DNA from: Ruminococcus flavefaciens MA2007 | GTDB taxonomy: Bacteria > Bacillota > Clostridia > Oscillospirales > Ruminococcaceae | Direction: 5' to 3' | NCBI RefSeq assembly: GCF_000621845.1 | Contig: NZ_JHXF01000001.1 | Span: 186,001 to 250,000 of the forward strand | Length of the DNA stretch: 64,000 nt | In this document: positions 49,841 through 58,563 of the stretch, piece after piece | Layout: every line of letters begins with the position of its first letter | Numbering within the stretch: position 1 is the first letter of the stretch | Position numbers and translations under genes: made by a program | Notes under the pieces: model-generated | Told to the model about the DNA's origin: nothing | Database searches by the model: none | The model's input: the letters and a program-made list of their open reading frames with translations, nothing else

Positions 49841-51226
49841 GTGGGTAAATATTTTGGAACTGACGGATTCAGAGGAACGGCAAACGAAAACCTTACAGCC
49901 GATCATGCATATAAGGTAGGACGCTTCCTTGGCTGGTACTACGGCGAGCTCAAGAGAAGAAATGGCGACGAGAGCGCTCCGCGCATAGTAATAGGCAAGG
50001 ATACACGCCGTTCAAGCTATATGTTCGAGTATTCTCTGGTAGGCGGACTTACCGCTTCGGGCGCAGACGCATATCTGCTCCATGTTACAACTACTCCGTC
50101 AGTGGCTTACATTTCGAGAGTTGACAGCTTTGACTGCGGTATCATGATTTCCGCAAGCCATAACCCATACCACGATAACGGCATAAAACTCATCAACGGA
50201 CAGGGCGAGAAAATGGAGGACGAGGTTATTGACCTCGTTGAGGCATATCTTGACGGAAAGCTTGAAGCATTCGGTCAGAAGTGGGAGGAAGTCCCATTTG
50301 CTCACGGTGAGAAGATAGGCAGAAGCGTTGACTATGTAGCAGGCAGAAACCGCTACCTCGGCTACCTTATCTCACTCGGTATGTACTCATTCAGAGGCAT
50401 GAAGATAGGTCTTGACTGCGCAAACGGCTCCGCATGGAACATTGCAAAGTCTGTATTCGAGGCTCTCGGCGCTGAGACTCACGTTATAAATGCATCTCCT
50501 ACAGGCATCAACATCAACAACAATGCAGGCTCAACACATATCGAGGGACTCCAGAAGTTCGTAGTTGAGAACGGTCTTGACGTTGGTTTTGCATACGACG
50601 GAGACGCTGACCGCTGCCTCTGCGTTGACGAAAAGGGCAATGTCATCACAGGCGACCATATCCTCTACATATACGGAAGATACATGAAGGAGGGCGGACG
50701 TCTCCTCAACAATACAGTCGTTACTACAGTTATGTCCAACTTCGGTCTTTACAGAGCCTTTGACGAGATAGGCATTGACTACGCAAAGACTGCTGTAGGC
50801 GACAAGTACGTTTATGAGTACATGAAGGAGCACGGCTGCTGCATCGGCGGCGAGCAGAGCGGACACATCATCTTCTCCAAGTATGCTTCTACAGGCGACG
50901 GTATACTCACCAGCCTTAAAATAATGCAGGTCATCATGTCCCGTCAGAAGAAGCTCAGCGAGCTTGCAGCTCCATTCGTTGTATATCCACAGGTACTTGA
51001 AAACGTAAAGGTCAAGGACAAGGCTGCTGCACAGGCAGATCCCGATGTACGCGCAGAGGTGGACAAGGTAGCAGCAGAGCTTGGCGACAGCGGAAGAATA
51101 CTCGTCCGTGAGAGCGGTACAGAGCCTCTCGTAAGAGTAATGGTAGAGGCACAGGACGAATCTGTTTGCCGCAGCTGCGTTGACAGAGTAGTAGATGTTA
51201 TCAAGCAGAATGGACATACATTATAA
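49841..51226 (+). CDS. glmM: Phosphoglucosamine mutase
   Basis: The 461-residue protein starts at GTG behind AAGGAG. The phosphohexomutase signatures are present: GTDGFRG at the N-terminus, the phosphorylatable Ser in ISASHNPYHDNGIK, the Mg site DGDADRC, the sugar loop GGEQSGH and the phosphate-binding RESGTEPLVRV. GlmM converts glucosamine-6-phosphate to glucosamine-1-phosphate for UDP-GlcNAc, the precursor of peptidoglycan and of the substrate of the dehydratase at 40173. Phosphomannomutase is a less likely reading. Confidence 0.92.
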   Translation: MGKYFGTDGFRGTANENLTADHAYKVGRFLGWYYGELKRRNGDESAPRIVIGKDTRRSSYMFEYSLVGGLTASGADAYLLHVTTTPSVAYISRVDSFDCGIMISASHNPYHDNGIKLINGQGEKMEDEVIDLVEAYLDGKLEAFGQKWEEVPFAHGEKIGRSVDYVAGRNRYLGYLISLGMYSFRGMKIGLDCANGSAWNIAKSVFEALGAETHVINASPTGININNNAGSTHIEGLQKFVVENGLDVGFAYDGDADRCLCVDEKGNVITGDHILYIYGRYMKEGGRLLNNTVVTTVMSNFGLYRAFDEIGIDYAKTAVGDKYVYEYMKEHGCCIGGEQSGHIIFSKYASTGDGILTSLKIMQVIMSRQKKLSELAAPFVVYPQVLENVKVKDKAAAQADPDVRAEVDKVAAELGDSGRILVRESGTEPLVRVMVEAQDESVCRSCVDRVVDVIKQNGHTL

Positions 51227-51239
51227 TATAAGCATATAA

Positions 51240-51266
51240 GCTCTCCGAGTTATGCGCTCGGAGAGC
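51240..51266 (+). terminator. Strong hairpin after glmM (possible terminator without a T-tract)
   Basis: A perfect GCTCTCCGAG / CTCGGAGAGC stem lies 14 bases after the stop codon. No run of T follows on either strand, so it may be a processing or stabilising structure instead. Confidence 0.4.
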
Positions 51267-51353
51267 CGTTCTGCGTTATTGGTGCAATCTGTAGAATGTC
51301 ACAGAGGGCATATTGTTCAATTTTAGCGAATAACTGGAAATTTTGTTAAGGTA

Positions 51354-51382
51354 TTGACGATGTGCTTTTTTAGTGATATAAT
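51354..51382 (+). promoter_or_regulatory. Promoter of the Wzz-like gene
   Basis: TTGACG and TATAAT are spaced 17 bases apart, 58 bases upstream of the start. Confidence 0.72.
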
Positions 51383-51439
51383 AAACAATACGGCGTGTTA
51401 TGCCGTAATAAAGGAAATAACAATAAAACGGAGGGTAAA

Positions 51440-53023
51440 ATGGCTAAGAATAACGAACGTAACCTCAATGTTACGATAAAGAATCAGGAAGATAACAAAG
51501 ACGAAGTAATTATTTCGATCTCCGCAATAATGAAAAATCTCAAGAAATACCTTGCGGTATGGCTGGTGATTGCTATTATAGCAGGTCTTCTGACATTCTC
51601 TTTATCAGCGATAAAGTCTTTTACAGCAAAGACACCTGCTAAGGCTCTGGTAAGCTTTACATACAGCGGTATCGAGCAGGGACTTGATCCTAAGGGACGC
51701 AAGTTCGAGATCGAGAGCATGAAGAACCCTAAGGTCATTGAAAAGGCTCTTACAGAAAAGGGACTTGATCTTAAAAAGATCGAGGATATCAGAACAAGCC
51801 TCAGCTTTGATTATAAGATCCCTCAGGAGGCTTACGATCAGCTCACAGCCTACAACAGCGTAATGGACAAGGCAACAAGCGGAAGCCTTTCAGCTGCACA
51901 GGCTATGCTGGATACAAAGTACTATCCTACACAGTTTACTGTACACTTTGATTTCGGCAAGGCAGGCTTTGACAGACAGACAGGCGTTGATTTTCTCAAT
52001 ACACTGCTCAGATGCTACGGCGATTACTTCTATGAGGAGTACGGCTTCAACGAGCCCCTTGGTACAGCTGTAAAGGCTGCTGATTATAATAACTATGATT
52101 ATGCTCAGCAGGTTGACCTTTTCAGAAACTCACTGAGAACAGTTAAGAGTTACCTTGACAACCTTGCAAAGGACGATACAACAACATTCCGTTCAAGTGC
52201 TACAGGCTATACATTCAGCGACCTTTCAGATTATGCAAAGACTATCACAGGCATCGATCTTGACAGAATTTCTTCTTATATCACTGTAAACAATGTAACT
52301 AAGGATAAGGATTCCACACTTGCTTACTATAATTACAGAATAGAGAACCTCAAGCGTGACAAGGATGAGTATGCAGAGCGCCTTGCTGCGATAGAGAGCT
52401 CTATTGCTTCATATGAAAAGGATGTTGTTCAGGTATTCGGAAATGGTATTGATGATACCGAAAAGAAGCAAACTGTTCATTCCGAGCAGTATGATACACT
52501 GTTCAAGCAGAAGACAAGCGTTGAATCAAGCCTTGCACAGACAAAGCAGGATATTGACTTCTACACTTCCAGACGCGATGCTCTCCAGAACAACAAGGCA
52601 AGCTCAAAGGCTAATGTTGACAAGGTAGAGGCTGATATTGCAGACCTCAGCAAGAAGGTAGAGAATCTCGTTGATCTTACAGAGCAGACTGCAAGCGATT
52701 ATTACGAGAACGTACAGTTCGCAAACGCTTACAATATCCTTGTTCCTGCGACAAAGTCCGTAGGAGCAGGCATCAGTCAGGCTGTAAGCGATTCTGTAAA
52801 GACTATCGTTATAGTTGAGCTTCTTATATTCGTAGTTTACCTTGCCGTTGCATTTATCGCAGCTCTCAAGTCTGAGAACAGCAAGAAGCCCGTAAAGGCT
52901 GGCGCTGACGACGATGATGATGACGATGAGGACATCGACCTTGAGGAACTGGTAGACGTTATCGAGGAAGAAGCTGAAAAGGCTGAAAAGCAGACAAACG
53001 TTAAAAAGAACAAGAAAAAGTAA
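51440..53023 (+). CDS. Wzz-type polysaccharide co-polymerase-like membrane protein
   Basis: ATG 51440 follows GGAGGG, giving 527 residues. One transmembrane helix lies near residues 30-52 (LAVWLVIAIIAGLLTFSLSA). A large extracellular region with long predicted coiled coils follows, then a second helix near 455-475 (IVIVELLIFVVYLAVAFIAA). The tail is Asp/Glu-rich (DDDDDDEDIDLEELVDVIEE) and then Lys-rich. This two-helix, coiled-coil layout is that of chain-length determinants (Wzz/CapA), which control polysaccharide length and export. There is no kinase domain; the CpsB-type phosphatase gene lies 8.5 kb away. Confidence 0.7.
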   Translation: MAKNNERNLNVTIKNQEDNKDEVIISISAIMKNLKKYLAVWLVIAIIAGLLTFSLSAIKSFTAKTPAKALVSFTYSGIEQGLDPKGRKFEIESMKNPKVIEKALTEKGLDLKKIEDIRTSLSFDYKIPQEAYDQLTAYNSVMDKATSGSLSAAQAMLDTKYYPTQFTVHFDFGKAGFDRQTGVDFLNTLLRCYGDYFYEEYGFNEPLGTAVKAADYNNYDYAQQVDLFRNSLRTVKSYLDNLAKDDTTTFRSSATGYTFSDLSDYAKTITGIDLDRISSYITVNNVTKDKDSTLAYYNYRIENLKRDKDEYAERLAAIESSIASYEKDVVQVFGNGIDDTEKKQTVHSEQYDTLFKQKTSVESSLAQTKQDIDFYTSRRDALQNNKASSKANVDKVEADIADLSKKVENLVDLTEQTASDYYENVQFANAYNILVPATKSVGAGISQAVSDSVKTIVIVELLIFVVYLAVAFIAALKSENSKKPVKAGADDDDDDDEDIDLEELVDVIEEEAEKAEKQTNVKKNKKK

Positions 53024-53033
53024 ATGAACTATT

Positions 53034-53064
53034 AAGGGACTGCCTTGTGGCAGTCCCTTTTCTT
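53034..53064 (+). terminator. Terminator of the Wzz-like gene
   Basis: An 11-bp AAGGGACTGCC / GGCAGTCCCTT stem with a TTGT loop is followed by T-rich sequence. Confidence 0.87.
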
Positions 53065-53098
53065 ATGTTAAATCCACGTTAAAGAATGGCAAAAATCC

Positions 53099-53126
53099 TT
53101 GACTTGCGGTCATATCCTGATATAAT
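53099..53126 (+). promoter_or_regulatory. Promoter of the Na/Pi symporter gene
   Basis: TTGACT and TATAAT have a 16-base spacer, 42 bases upstream of the start. Confidence 0.7.
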
Positions 53127-53168
53127 TATAAATAGAAGCGGGAAAATATATTTTATCAGGAGAAAATT

Positions 53169-54959
53169 ATGGAAGAATTTTCTATTTTTAACATCTTCAC
53201 CCTTTTGGGCGGACTTGCCTTCTTCTTGTACGGCATGAAGGTAATGTCTACGGGACTTGAAAAGCTCACAGGCGGCAAGCTGGAGCTTGCACTTAAAAAA
53301 ATGACCTCTAACAAAATCAAAGCACTGCTGCTCGGAATGGGCATAACTATTGCGATACAGTCGTCGTCAGCAATGACTGTTATGCTGGTAGGTTTTGTAA
53401 ACTCGGGCATTATGTCACTTGAGCAGACTATCGGCGTGTGCTTTGGCTCTGACATCGGCACAACACTTACTGCGTGGATACTCAGCCTTGCAGGTGTTGA
53501 CGGAAAGAATCCGTTTATAAAGATGCTCAAGCCTTCATCATTTGCACCGTTAGTTGCACTTATAGGTGTTATAATGATAATGGCAGCAAAGAAAAACAAG
53601 AAAAAGGACATAGGACGTATTCTTGTAGGCTTTGCCATTATAATGACAGGTATGACTCTTATGTCAGATGCGGTATCACCTCTTGCTGATTCGCCTAAGT
53701 TCCAGAATGTACTTACCGCATTCCAGAATCCTATCCTCGGCGTTCTTGTAGGAGCAGGCTTTACAGGCATAATCCAGAGCTCCGCTGCCTCTGTCGGAAT
53801 ATTACAGGCGTTTTCACAGACAGGTGCGCTGACATATGGTATGGCGCTTCCTATAATCATGGGACTTAATATCGGTACTTGCGTAACAGCTCTCATTTCG
53901 AGTATCGGAGTAAACAAAAACGCCAAGCGCGTGGCTTGTATACACATACTGATAAAGATACTCGGAACGCTTATACTGCTTCCTATATCAATGATACTTG
54001 AAAGCGTGATCCATCTTAGTATATTCGATCAGACTGTTGGCTATGTCGGAATTGCGGTCATGCACTCTATATTCAATATAGCAACGACAATCATTCTCTT
54101 GCCGTTCTCAAAGCATATCGTAAACCTTTCAAAGATAATAATCAAGGACGATGCTGCCGAGGAGGAAAGCTCGAAAAAGACAATTACAGGTCTGGACACT
54201 ATACTCCTCAAAACTCCTGCTGTAGCTGTACACACCTGTATCTCAGCTACAAATCAGATGGCAGAGCTCACAAGAGAGACTATCCTCAAAGCATTGGAGC
54301 TACTTAAAGGCTACGACGAGGAAGCCTGCGACATCATAATCGAGAACGAGGATATTATCGACGGCTATGAGGACAAGATAAACAGCTTCCTTATCAAGCT
54401 GTCGAAATCCAGTATCACAGGTGCAGACAGCCGAAGCGTTTCCAAGATGATGCACTGCGTCGGAAACTTCGAGAGAATATCCGACCATGCAGTAAATCTT
54501 GTGGAGTCGGCTCAGGAAATGCACGAAAAGGGCATAATGTTCTCTGACGAATGTATCAACGAGATAACAGTTATTACCGACGCTATTGCCGAGAATATAA
54601 ACAAGGCGTTCGACTCATACGTCAACAGCGACCTTGCTACTGCCCATAAGGTAGAGCCTCTTGAAGAAGTGGTGGACAACCTCAGCACAGAGCTGAAAAA
54701 CCGCCATATCCGCAGACTTCAGAATGACGAATGTACAGTTGAGCTGGGATACATCTTCCAGGACGTTCTTACAAATCTGGAGCGCGTATCCGACCACTGC
54801 TCCAATATCGCAGGCTGTCTTATCGAGACAGACGAGAAGAAGACTCTCCATGCTTATCTCCACGATGTCAAGGAGAACGACGAGACATTCAGAAATGAAT
54901 ATCGTGAGTATGCAGAGGAATATTTCCGCAGACTGAGCGGTACAAGCGTAAATGCATAA
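53169..54959 (+). CDS. Sodium/phosphate cotransporter family protein with PhoU-like C-terminal domain
   Basis: The 596-residue protein has two inverted repeats of the Na/Pi cotransporter (PF02690) type, each with a QSSS/QSSA motif (AIQSSSAMTVMLVG and IIQSSAASVGILQA). About nine transmembrane helices are followed by a ~250-residue soluble helical PhoU-like part (SKMMHCVGNFERISDHAVNL and NLERVSDHCSNIAG). It probably imports or exports phosphate with sodium. AGGAGA precedes ATG. No pst or pho genes are adjacent. Confidence 0.9.
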   Translation: MEEFSIFNIFTLLGGLAFFLYGMKVMSTGLEKLTGGKLELALKKMTSNKIKALLLGMGITIAIQSSSAMTVMLVGFVNSGIMSLEQTIGVCFGSDIGTTLTAWILSLAGVDGKNPFIKMLKPSSFAPLVALIGVIMIMAAKKNKKKDIGRILVGFAIIMTGMTLMSDAVSPLADSPKFQNVLTAFQNPILGVLVGAGFTGIIQSSAASVGILQAFSQTGALTYGMALPIIMGLNIGTCVTALISSIGVNKNAKRVACIHILIKILGTLILLPISMILESVIHLSIFDQTVGYVGIAVMHSIFNIATTIILLPFSKHIVNLSKIIIKDDAAEEESSKKTITGLDTILLKTPAVAVHTCISATNQMAELTRETILKALELLKGYDEEACDIIIENEDIIDGYEDKINSFLIKLSKSSITGADSRSVSKMMHCVGNFERISDHAVNLVESAQEMHEKGIMFSDECINEITVITDAIAENINKAFDSYVNSDLATAHKVEPLEEVVDNLSTELKNRHIRRLQNDECTVELGYIFQDVLTNLERVSDHCSNIAGCLIETDEKKTLHAYLHDVKENDETFRNEYREYAEEYFRRLSGTSVNA

Positions 54960-54963
54960 AATT

Positions 54964-54990
54964 AAGCGGCTGATGATTCAGCCGCTTTTT
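54964..54990 (+). terminator. Terminator of the Na/Pi symporter gene
   Basis: An AAGCGGCTGA / TCAGCCGCTT stem with a TGAT loop is followed by a T run. Confidence 0.85.
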
Positions 54991-55041
54991 GTTATATTTT
55001 GCAGAGGACGCCGTGAATGTGCGCCCGATAAACACGCTGCA

Positions 55042-55815
55042 TTAATAAGGCAGATTGAACTTTCCTGCCTTCCAAACGTTATCGCTGCCGATAACTACGG
55101 AGAATTCATCAGTTTCGGTATACGGAGCCTGACCGTAGTCGTCGCCGTCATAGTAATTCTCAACGGTGAATACTATCTCATTGTCAGACTTTGACTTTAT
55201 CTCGGTTACCTTTGAGGACGAATAGTAGATATTACCGCCGCGGTTTCCGCAAAGAGCATATGCAGAGCCGTTCTTGTCCATATAGAGAGAAGCAAGCTCG
55301 TTGGCATGGCTGTCGCTGAATACCTTGTGGTACTCGTTCATTACATCGCTGAAAGAATGTATTTTGCTGTCGGTTATGCGGTAGAAGCGCCATGAAAGGT
55401 CGTTTTCGATGTAGTCGTTGTTGTCTGTCTCAAAGGGACAGCCTACTGTGAACTTCATCTCTGTGCGGCAGGCGGACTCGAAAAGAGCCTGTGCAGCTGC
55501 AATAAGTGTCTTGTCGTCAGCCTTGGAGCTGTCCTCGCTGAAAGCTACAGCACCGTCGTCGTTGTACTCGAAAGCGCCGCCGCCCAGCGGATCGGGCTGC
55601 TGTGCTGTCTTTGTAGTGGTCACAGCGGAGGTGGTAGTGGTTGCTGCGGTAGTTGCAGCAGATGTTGTAGTCTCGGTGCTGTATGCGCTTGTAGTGGTCA
55701 CAGCCTCTGTGGTCTTAGGCTTAGGCTGCTGTGAAGCTGTGCCTGCCTTTTTGCCGCAGGATACTGCGCCTGCTGTAAGAGCTGCTGCTGCCATTAATGC
55801 GATTATCTTTTTCAT
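55042..55815 (-). CDS. Putative lipoprotein with Thr-rich linker
   Basis: The 257-residue protein has a lipoprotein signal peptide with Cys at residue 20 (TAGAVSCGKK). A Thr/Ala-rich linker (~35-75) like those of the cellulosomal enzymes follows, then a ~170-residue domain I do not recognise. The ATG overlaps the rnr stop codon (ATGA at 55812-55815), and its ribosome-binding site AGGAGGAAG lies inside the rnr end, so it is translationally coupled to rnr. Confidence 0.72.
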   Translation of the reverse strand: MKKIIALMAAAALTAGAVSCGKKAGTASQQPKPKTTEAVTTTSAYSTETTTSAATTAATTTTSAVTTTKTAQQPDPLGGGAFEYNDDGAVAFSEDSSKADDKTLIAAAQALFESACRTEMKFTVGCPFETDNNDYIENDLSWRFYRITDSKIHSFSDVMNEYHKVFSDSHANELASLYMDKNGSAYALCGNRGGNIYYSSSKVTEIKSKSDNEIVFTVENYYDGDDYGQAPYTETDEFSVVIGSDNVWKAGKFNLPY

Positions 55816-57992
55816 TGTTCTTCCTCCTGTTCGTCGTCGTCAAGGACGAAATCAATAGTTCCGTCGCTGACATTTACTGCGGCGCAGACCACCTGAACGG
55901 TCTGTCCCAGTGTGTATGATACTCCGCTGAAGCTCTCTGTAAGGGAGACAGGCTCGGAGTAGTCGTATTCGCCCTCGGGGAGCGTCCTGATATGAACGAG
56001 TCCCTCCACGGTGTTGGGGAGCTCCGCATAGAAGCCGAACTCGGTAACGCCCGATATCTTAGCGGTGAAGCTCTCGCCTAAGTGAGCCTTCATGTATTCC
56101 GCCTTGTAGCAGTCCTCGCATTCGCGCTCGATAGTCACGGCGCGAAGCTCTGCCGCTGATGAACGCTCCGCGGCATTGACCGCAAAGCCAGCATAGCGCT
56201 TGTTGAGCCAGTCATTGTTGTAGCCTGCCAGTATATCCGTGATTATGCGGTGTATTGCAAGGTCGGGATATCGGCGGATAGGCGAGGTGAAGTGAGCGTA
56301 GTCCTCCAGCACCAGTCCGAAATGTCCCAGCGGTTCGTGGGAGTACTTCGCCTTTGCCATTGAGCGGAGCACCAGCATATTGACCGCCTCGAATTTCTCC
56401 GTGCCCTTGGCTTCTTCCAGTATCTTAGCCGCGTGAACGGGCTTGAATTCGCTGAAATGTGGACACTCAAAGCCGTACTTCGGCAGTATCTCGTGGAGCG
56501 CCTCGGTCTTTGCTTCGGGGGGAGCTTCGTGTATACGGTACACGAATGGGACTTTTTTGTCCTTTGCAAGCTTAGCCGCCGCTTCGTTAGCCGTCAGCAT
56601 GAATTCTTCGATTATGCGCTCGGACTTTCCTCGCTCACGGGGCTGTACGTCACAGCAGATGCCGTTTTCATCTATTATGAGCTTGCTTTCCGTGGTCTCT
56701 ATCTCGGGAGCGTGGCGGAGCTTTTTCTTTTCGATGAGCTTGTCCGCCAGCTCGTTCATAAGGTCGATGCTCTTGCGGACCTTTGAGTATTTCTCGGCTA
56801 TCTCAGGGGACTCCGCACCTTCGAGAATGCGGTTTATCTCGGAGTAGACGCCCTTTACACGGGAGCGGATAACACTTTTGCAGAAGCGGTAGGAGAGCAT
56901 ATTTCCCTCCTTGTCCAGCTCCATGAAAGCCGAAAGAGTAAGCCTGTCCTCGTTGGGATTGAGGGAGCAGATACCGTTTGACAGCTCCTTGGGAAGCATT
57001 GGTATGACCTTGTCGGCGTAGTAGATACTTGTGCCGCGCATGAGGGCTTCCTTGTCGAGGGCGCTGTTGCCCTTGACATAGTGGGAAACGTCTGCGATAT
57101 GAACGCCGAGACAGTATCCCTTTTTCGTCTTTGTCAGGGAAACTGCGTCGTCGAGGTCCTTGGACTCGGCACTGTCAATGGTGAATATATCCATATCACG
57201 CAGGTCCTCGCGGTTGTTGAAAGAGTACTCCTGCACACCGCCCTCTGCTATCTTGCGGGCTTCTCTCAGAACTTCCTCGGGGAATGCCGTGGGAGCGCCG
57301 TGTATCACCAGTATTGAAGCTGCCGAAGAAGCGGCGTATTCCGAGCTGCCGAAAACGAGGGTTATCTTTACCTTGTGCTCGGCGTGTCGCCTGCCGCGGT
57401 AGACTATCTCCGCCAGCACCTTGTCGCCGTTTTCAAAGGGAACGCTTTCCTCTTTCACGATGATGACGTGATTCCTCGAAGCTGTATCGGGAACGAGATA
57501 TGGCTTGCCGTCCTCGAACTCTATCCTGCCTGTGAGCTGTGAACTGCCGAACTCCAGTATATCCAGCACTTCGCCCTCGGGTTCACCCGAACGGGAGGGG
57601 ATAGCGGAGATAAGCACCCTGTCGTTGGGCATAGCGCCCAGCATACACTTGCCGGGTATGAAGTACTCCACGCCCTCGTCGGTAACTGCAAAGCCGAATG
57701 TCCTGCTGAGCCTTGTCACCGTGCCGGGGTATACGTTCATACGGGAGCAAAGGGCAGCCTTCATGCCCTTTTTCATCATGACAACGCCCTCGGTGCGGAG
57801 CTGCGAAAATGCCTCGGTGAAGTTCTCTCTGCCCGATTTTTTAGTCCTGCACTTGGACTCCAGCTCGCTGAGGGGCATGGATTTCTTTCCGTAAGTCTTT
57901 AAAAAGGTGACTATTTTATTTTTATAGCTCTCTACCGATACGGGAGAGCTGCTTTTTTTTGCTGTTTGCTTTTTCTTTGGTTTTTCTGACAT
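55812..57992 (-). CDS. rnr: Ribonuclease R
   Basis: ATG 57992 behind AAGGAGAG is chosen over an upstream frame start, giving 726 residues. The order is a Lys-rich N-terminus, a helix-turn-helix/cold-shock region, the RNB exonuclease domain (IDSAESKDLDDAVSL with catalytic Asp residues, and FTSPIRRYPDL) and a C-terminal S1 domain (GVTEFGFYAELPNTVEGLVH). RNase R degrades structured RNA 3' to 5'. It follows secG, a conserved Firmicute order usually continued by smpB, which is missing here. Confidence 0.95.
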   Translation of the reverse strand: MSEKPKKKQTAKKSSSPVSVESYKNKIVTFLKTYGKKSMPLSELESKCRTKKSGRENFTEAFSQLRTEGVVMMKKGMKAALCSRMNVYPGTVTRLSRTFGFAVTDEGVEYFIPGKCMLGAMPNDRVLISAIPSRSGEPEGEVLDILEFGSSQLTGRIEFEDGKPYLVPDTASRNHVIIVKEESVPFENGDKVLAEIVYRGRRHAEHKVKITLVFGSSEYAASSAASILVIHGAPTAFPEEVLREARKIAEGGVQEYSFNNREDLRDMDIFTIDSAESKDLDDAVSLTKTKKGYCLGVHIADVSHYVKGNSALDKEALMRGTSIYYADKVIPMLPKELSNGICSLNPNEDRLTLSAFMELDKEGNMLSYRFCKSVIRSRVKGVYSEINRILEGAESPEIAEKYSKVRKSIDLMNELADKLIEKKKLRHAPEIETTESKLIIDENGICCDVQPRERGKSERIIEEFMLTANEAAAKLAKDKKVPFVYRIHEAPPEAKTEALHEILPKYGFECPHFSEFKPVHAAKILEEAKGTEKFEAVNMLVLRSMAKAKYSHEPLGHFGLVLEDYAHFTSPIRRYPDLAIHRIITDILAGYNNDWLNKRYAGFAVNAAERSSAAELRAVTIERECEDCYKAEYMKAHLGESFTAKISGVTEFGFYAELPNTVEGLVHIRTLPEGEYDYSEPVSLTESFSGVSYTLGQTVQVVCAAVNVSDGTIDFVLDDDEQEEEQ

Positions 57993-58020
57993 AAACTCTC
58001 CTTGCCTTGAGGATTTCAAT

Positions 58021-58054
58021 AAAAATTTAAGCCCCATGACCTAAGTCACAGGGC
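58021..58054 (-). terminator. Hairpin with T-tract between secG and rnr (attenuator)
   Basis: GCCCTGTGAC / GTCATGGGGC (two G-U pairs) with a TTAG loop is followed on the minus strand by TTAAATTTTT. It lies 7 bases after the secG stop, so it may reduce read-through into rnr. Confidence 0.6.
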
Positions 58055-58060
58055 AGCTTT

Positions 58061-58318
58061 TTACTTTGTGAAGATCGGTACGATGTTTACCGCAAGTACA
58101 ATGATGAAAAGCAGGATAGCGAGGAATCTTGTTATCTTAGCAAGTATAGCTTCCTTGGTTCTGCCCTCGTTCTTGCCGTAGAATGAATCAGCGCTCGCAC
58201 CTGTGAGAGCAGCGGTCATGCTGTCCTGTGATTTCTGCTCCTGTGAAAGGCAGAGGATAACAGTGATAACACTGATGACGAGTATTGCGATACCGCCGAT
58301 GATCTCTAAAGTTGACAT
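58061..58318 (-). CDS. secG: Preprotein translocase subunit SecG
   Basis: The 85-residue protein has two hydrophobic helices (IIGGIAILVISVITVILCLS and ILLFIIVLAVNIVPIF) separated by a polar loop with GSADSFYG-like residues (TGASADSFYGKNEGRTKEA). This is the SecG layout and length. It is an accessory part of the SecYEG channel through which the dockerin proteins here would be exported. GGAGG precedes ATG. Confidence 0.93.
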   Translation of the reverse strand: MSTLEIIGGIAILVISVITVILCLSQEQKSQDSMTAALTGASADSFYGKNEGRTKEAILAKITRFLAILLFIIVLAVNIVPIFTK

Positions 58319-58387
58319 AAAAAACTACCTCCGAAATATACAGTTATGATTTACGGCGAAAGCCGAAATATTTCAATTAGCTTTACT

Positions 58388-58416
58388 ATTATATCACAGA
58401 AGCGGCGGATTTGCAA
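58388..58416 (-). promoter_or_regulatory. Promoter of secG-rnr-lipoprotein
   Basis: Minus-strand TTGCAA and TATAAT have 17-base spacing, ~70 bases upstream of secG. Confidence 0.68.
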
Positions 58417-58484
58417 GAGTTTTCAGCGAAAAAGCGAGGCAAAAAAACAAAGCAAAATTGTTGAAATCATACAAGTTTATGGTT

Positions 58485-58511
58485 TGTAGGGGCTGATGCC
58501 TACATCAGCCC
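58485..58511 (+). repeat. Single TGTAGGGG palindrome (CTGATG-CCTA-CATCAG)
   Basis: TGTAGGGGCTGATG pairs with CATCAGCCC around CCTA. This is the simple form of the family. It lies between the secG promoter and the GH9 terminator. Confidence 0.85.
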
Positions 58512-58524
58512 GCAGTATGCACGT

Positions 58525-58555
58525 AAAATAAAAGCAGCTCCCGTTGGGAGCTGCT
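58525..58555 (-). terminator. Terminator of the first GH9 gene
   Basis: An AGCAGCTCCC / GGGAGCTGCT stem with a 3-base loop is followed on the minus strand by TTTATTTT. Confidence 0.87.
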
Positions 58556-58563
58556 TAATGTCA

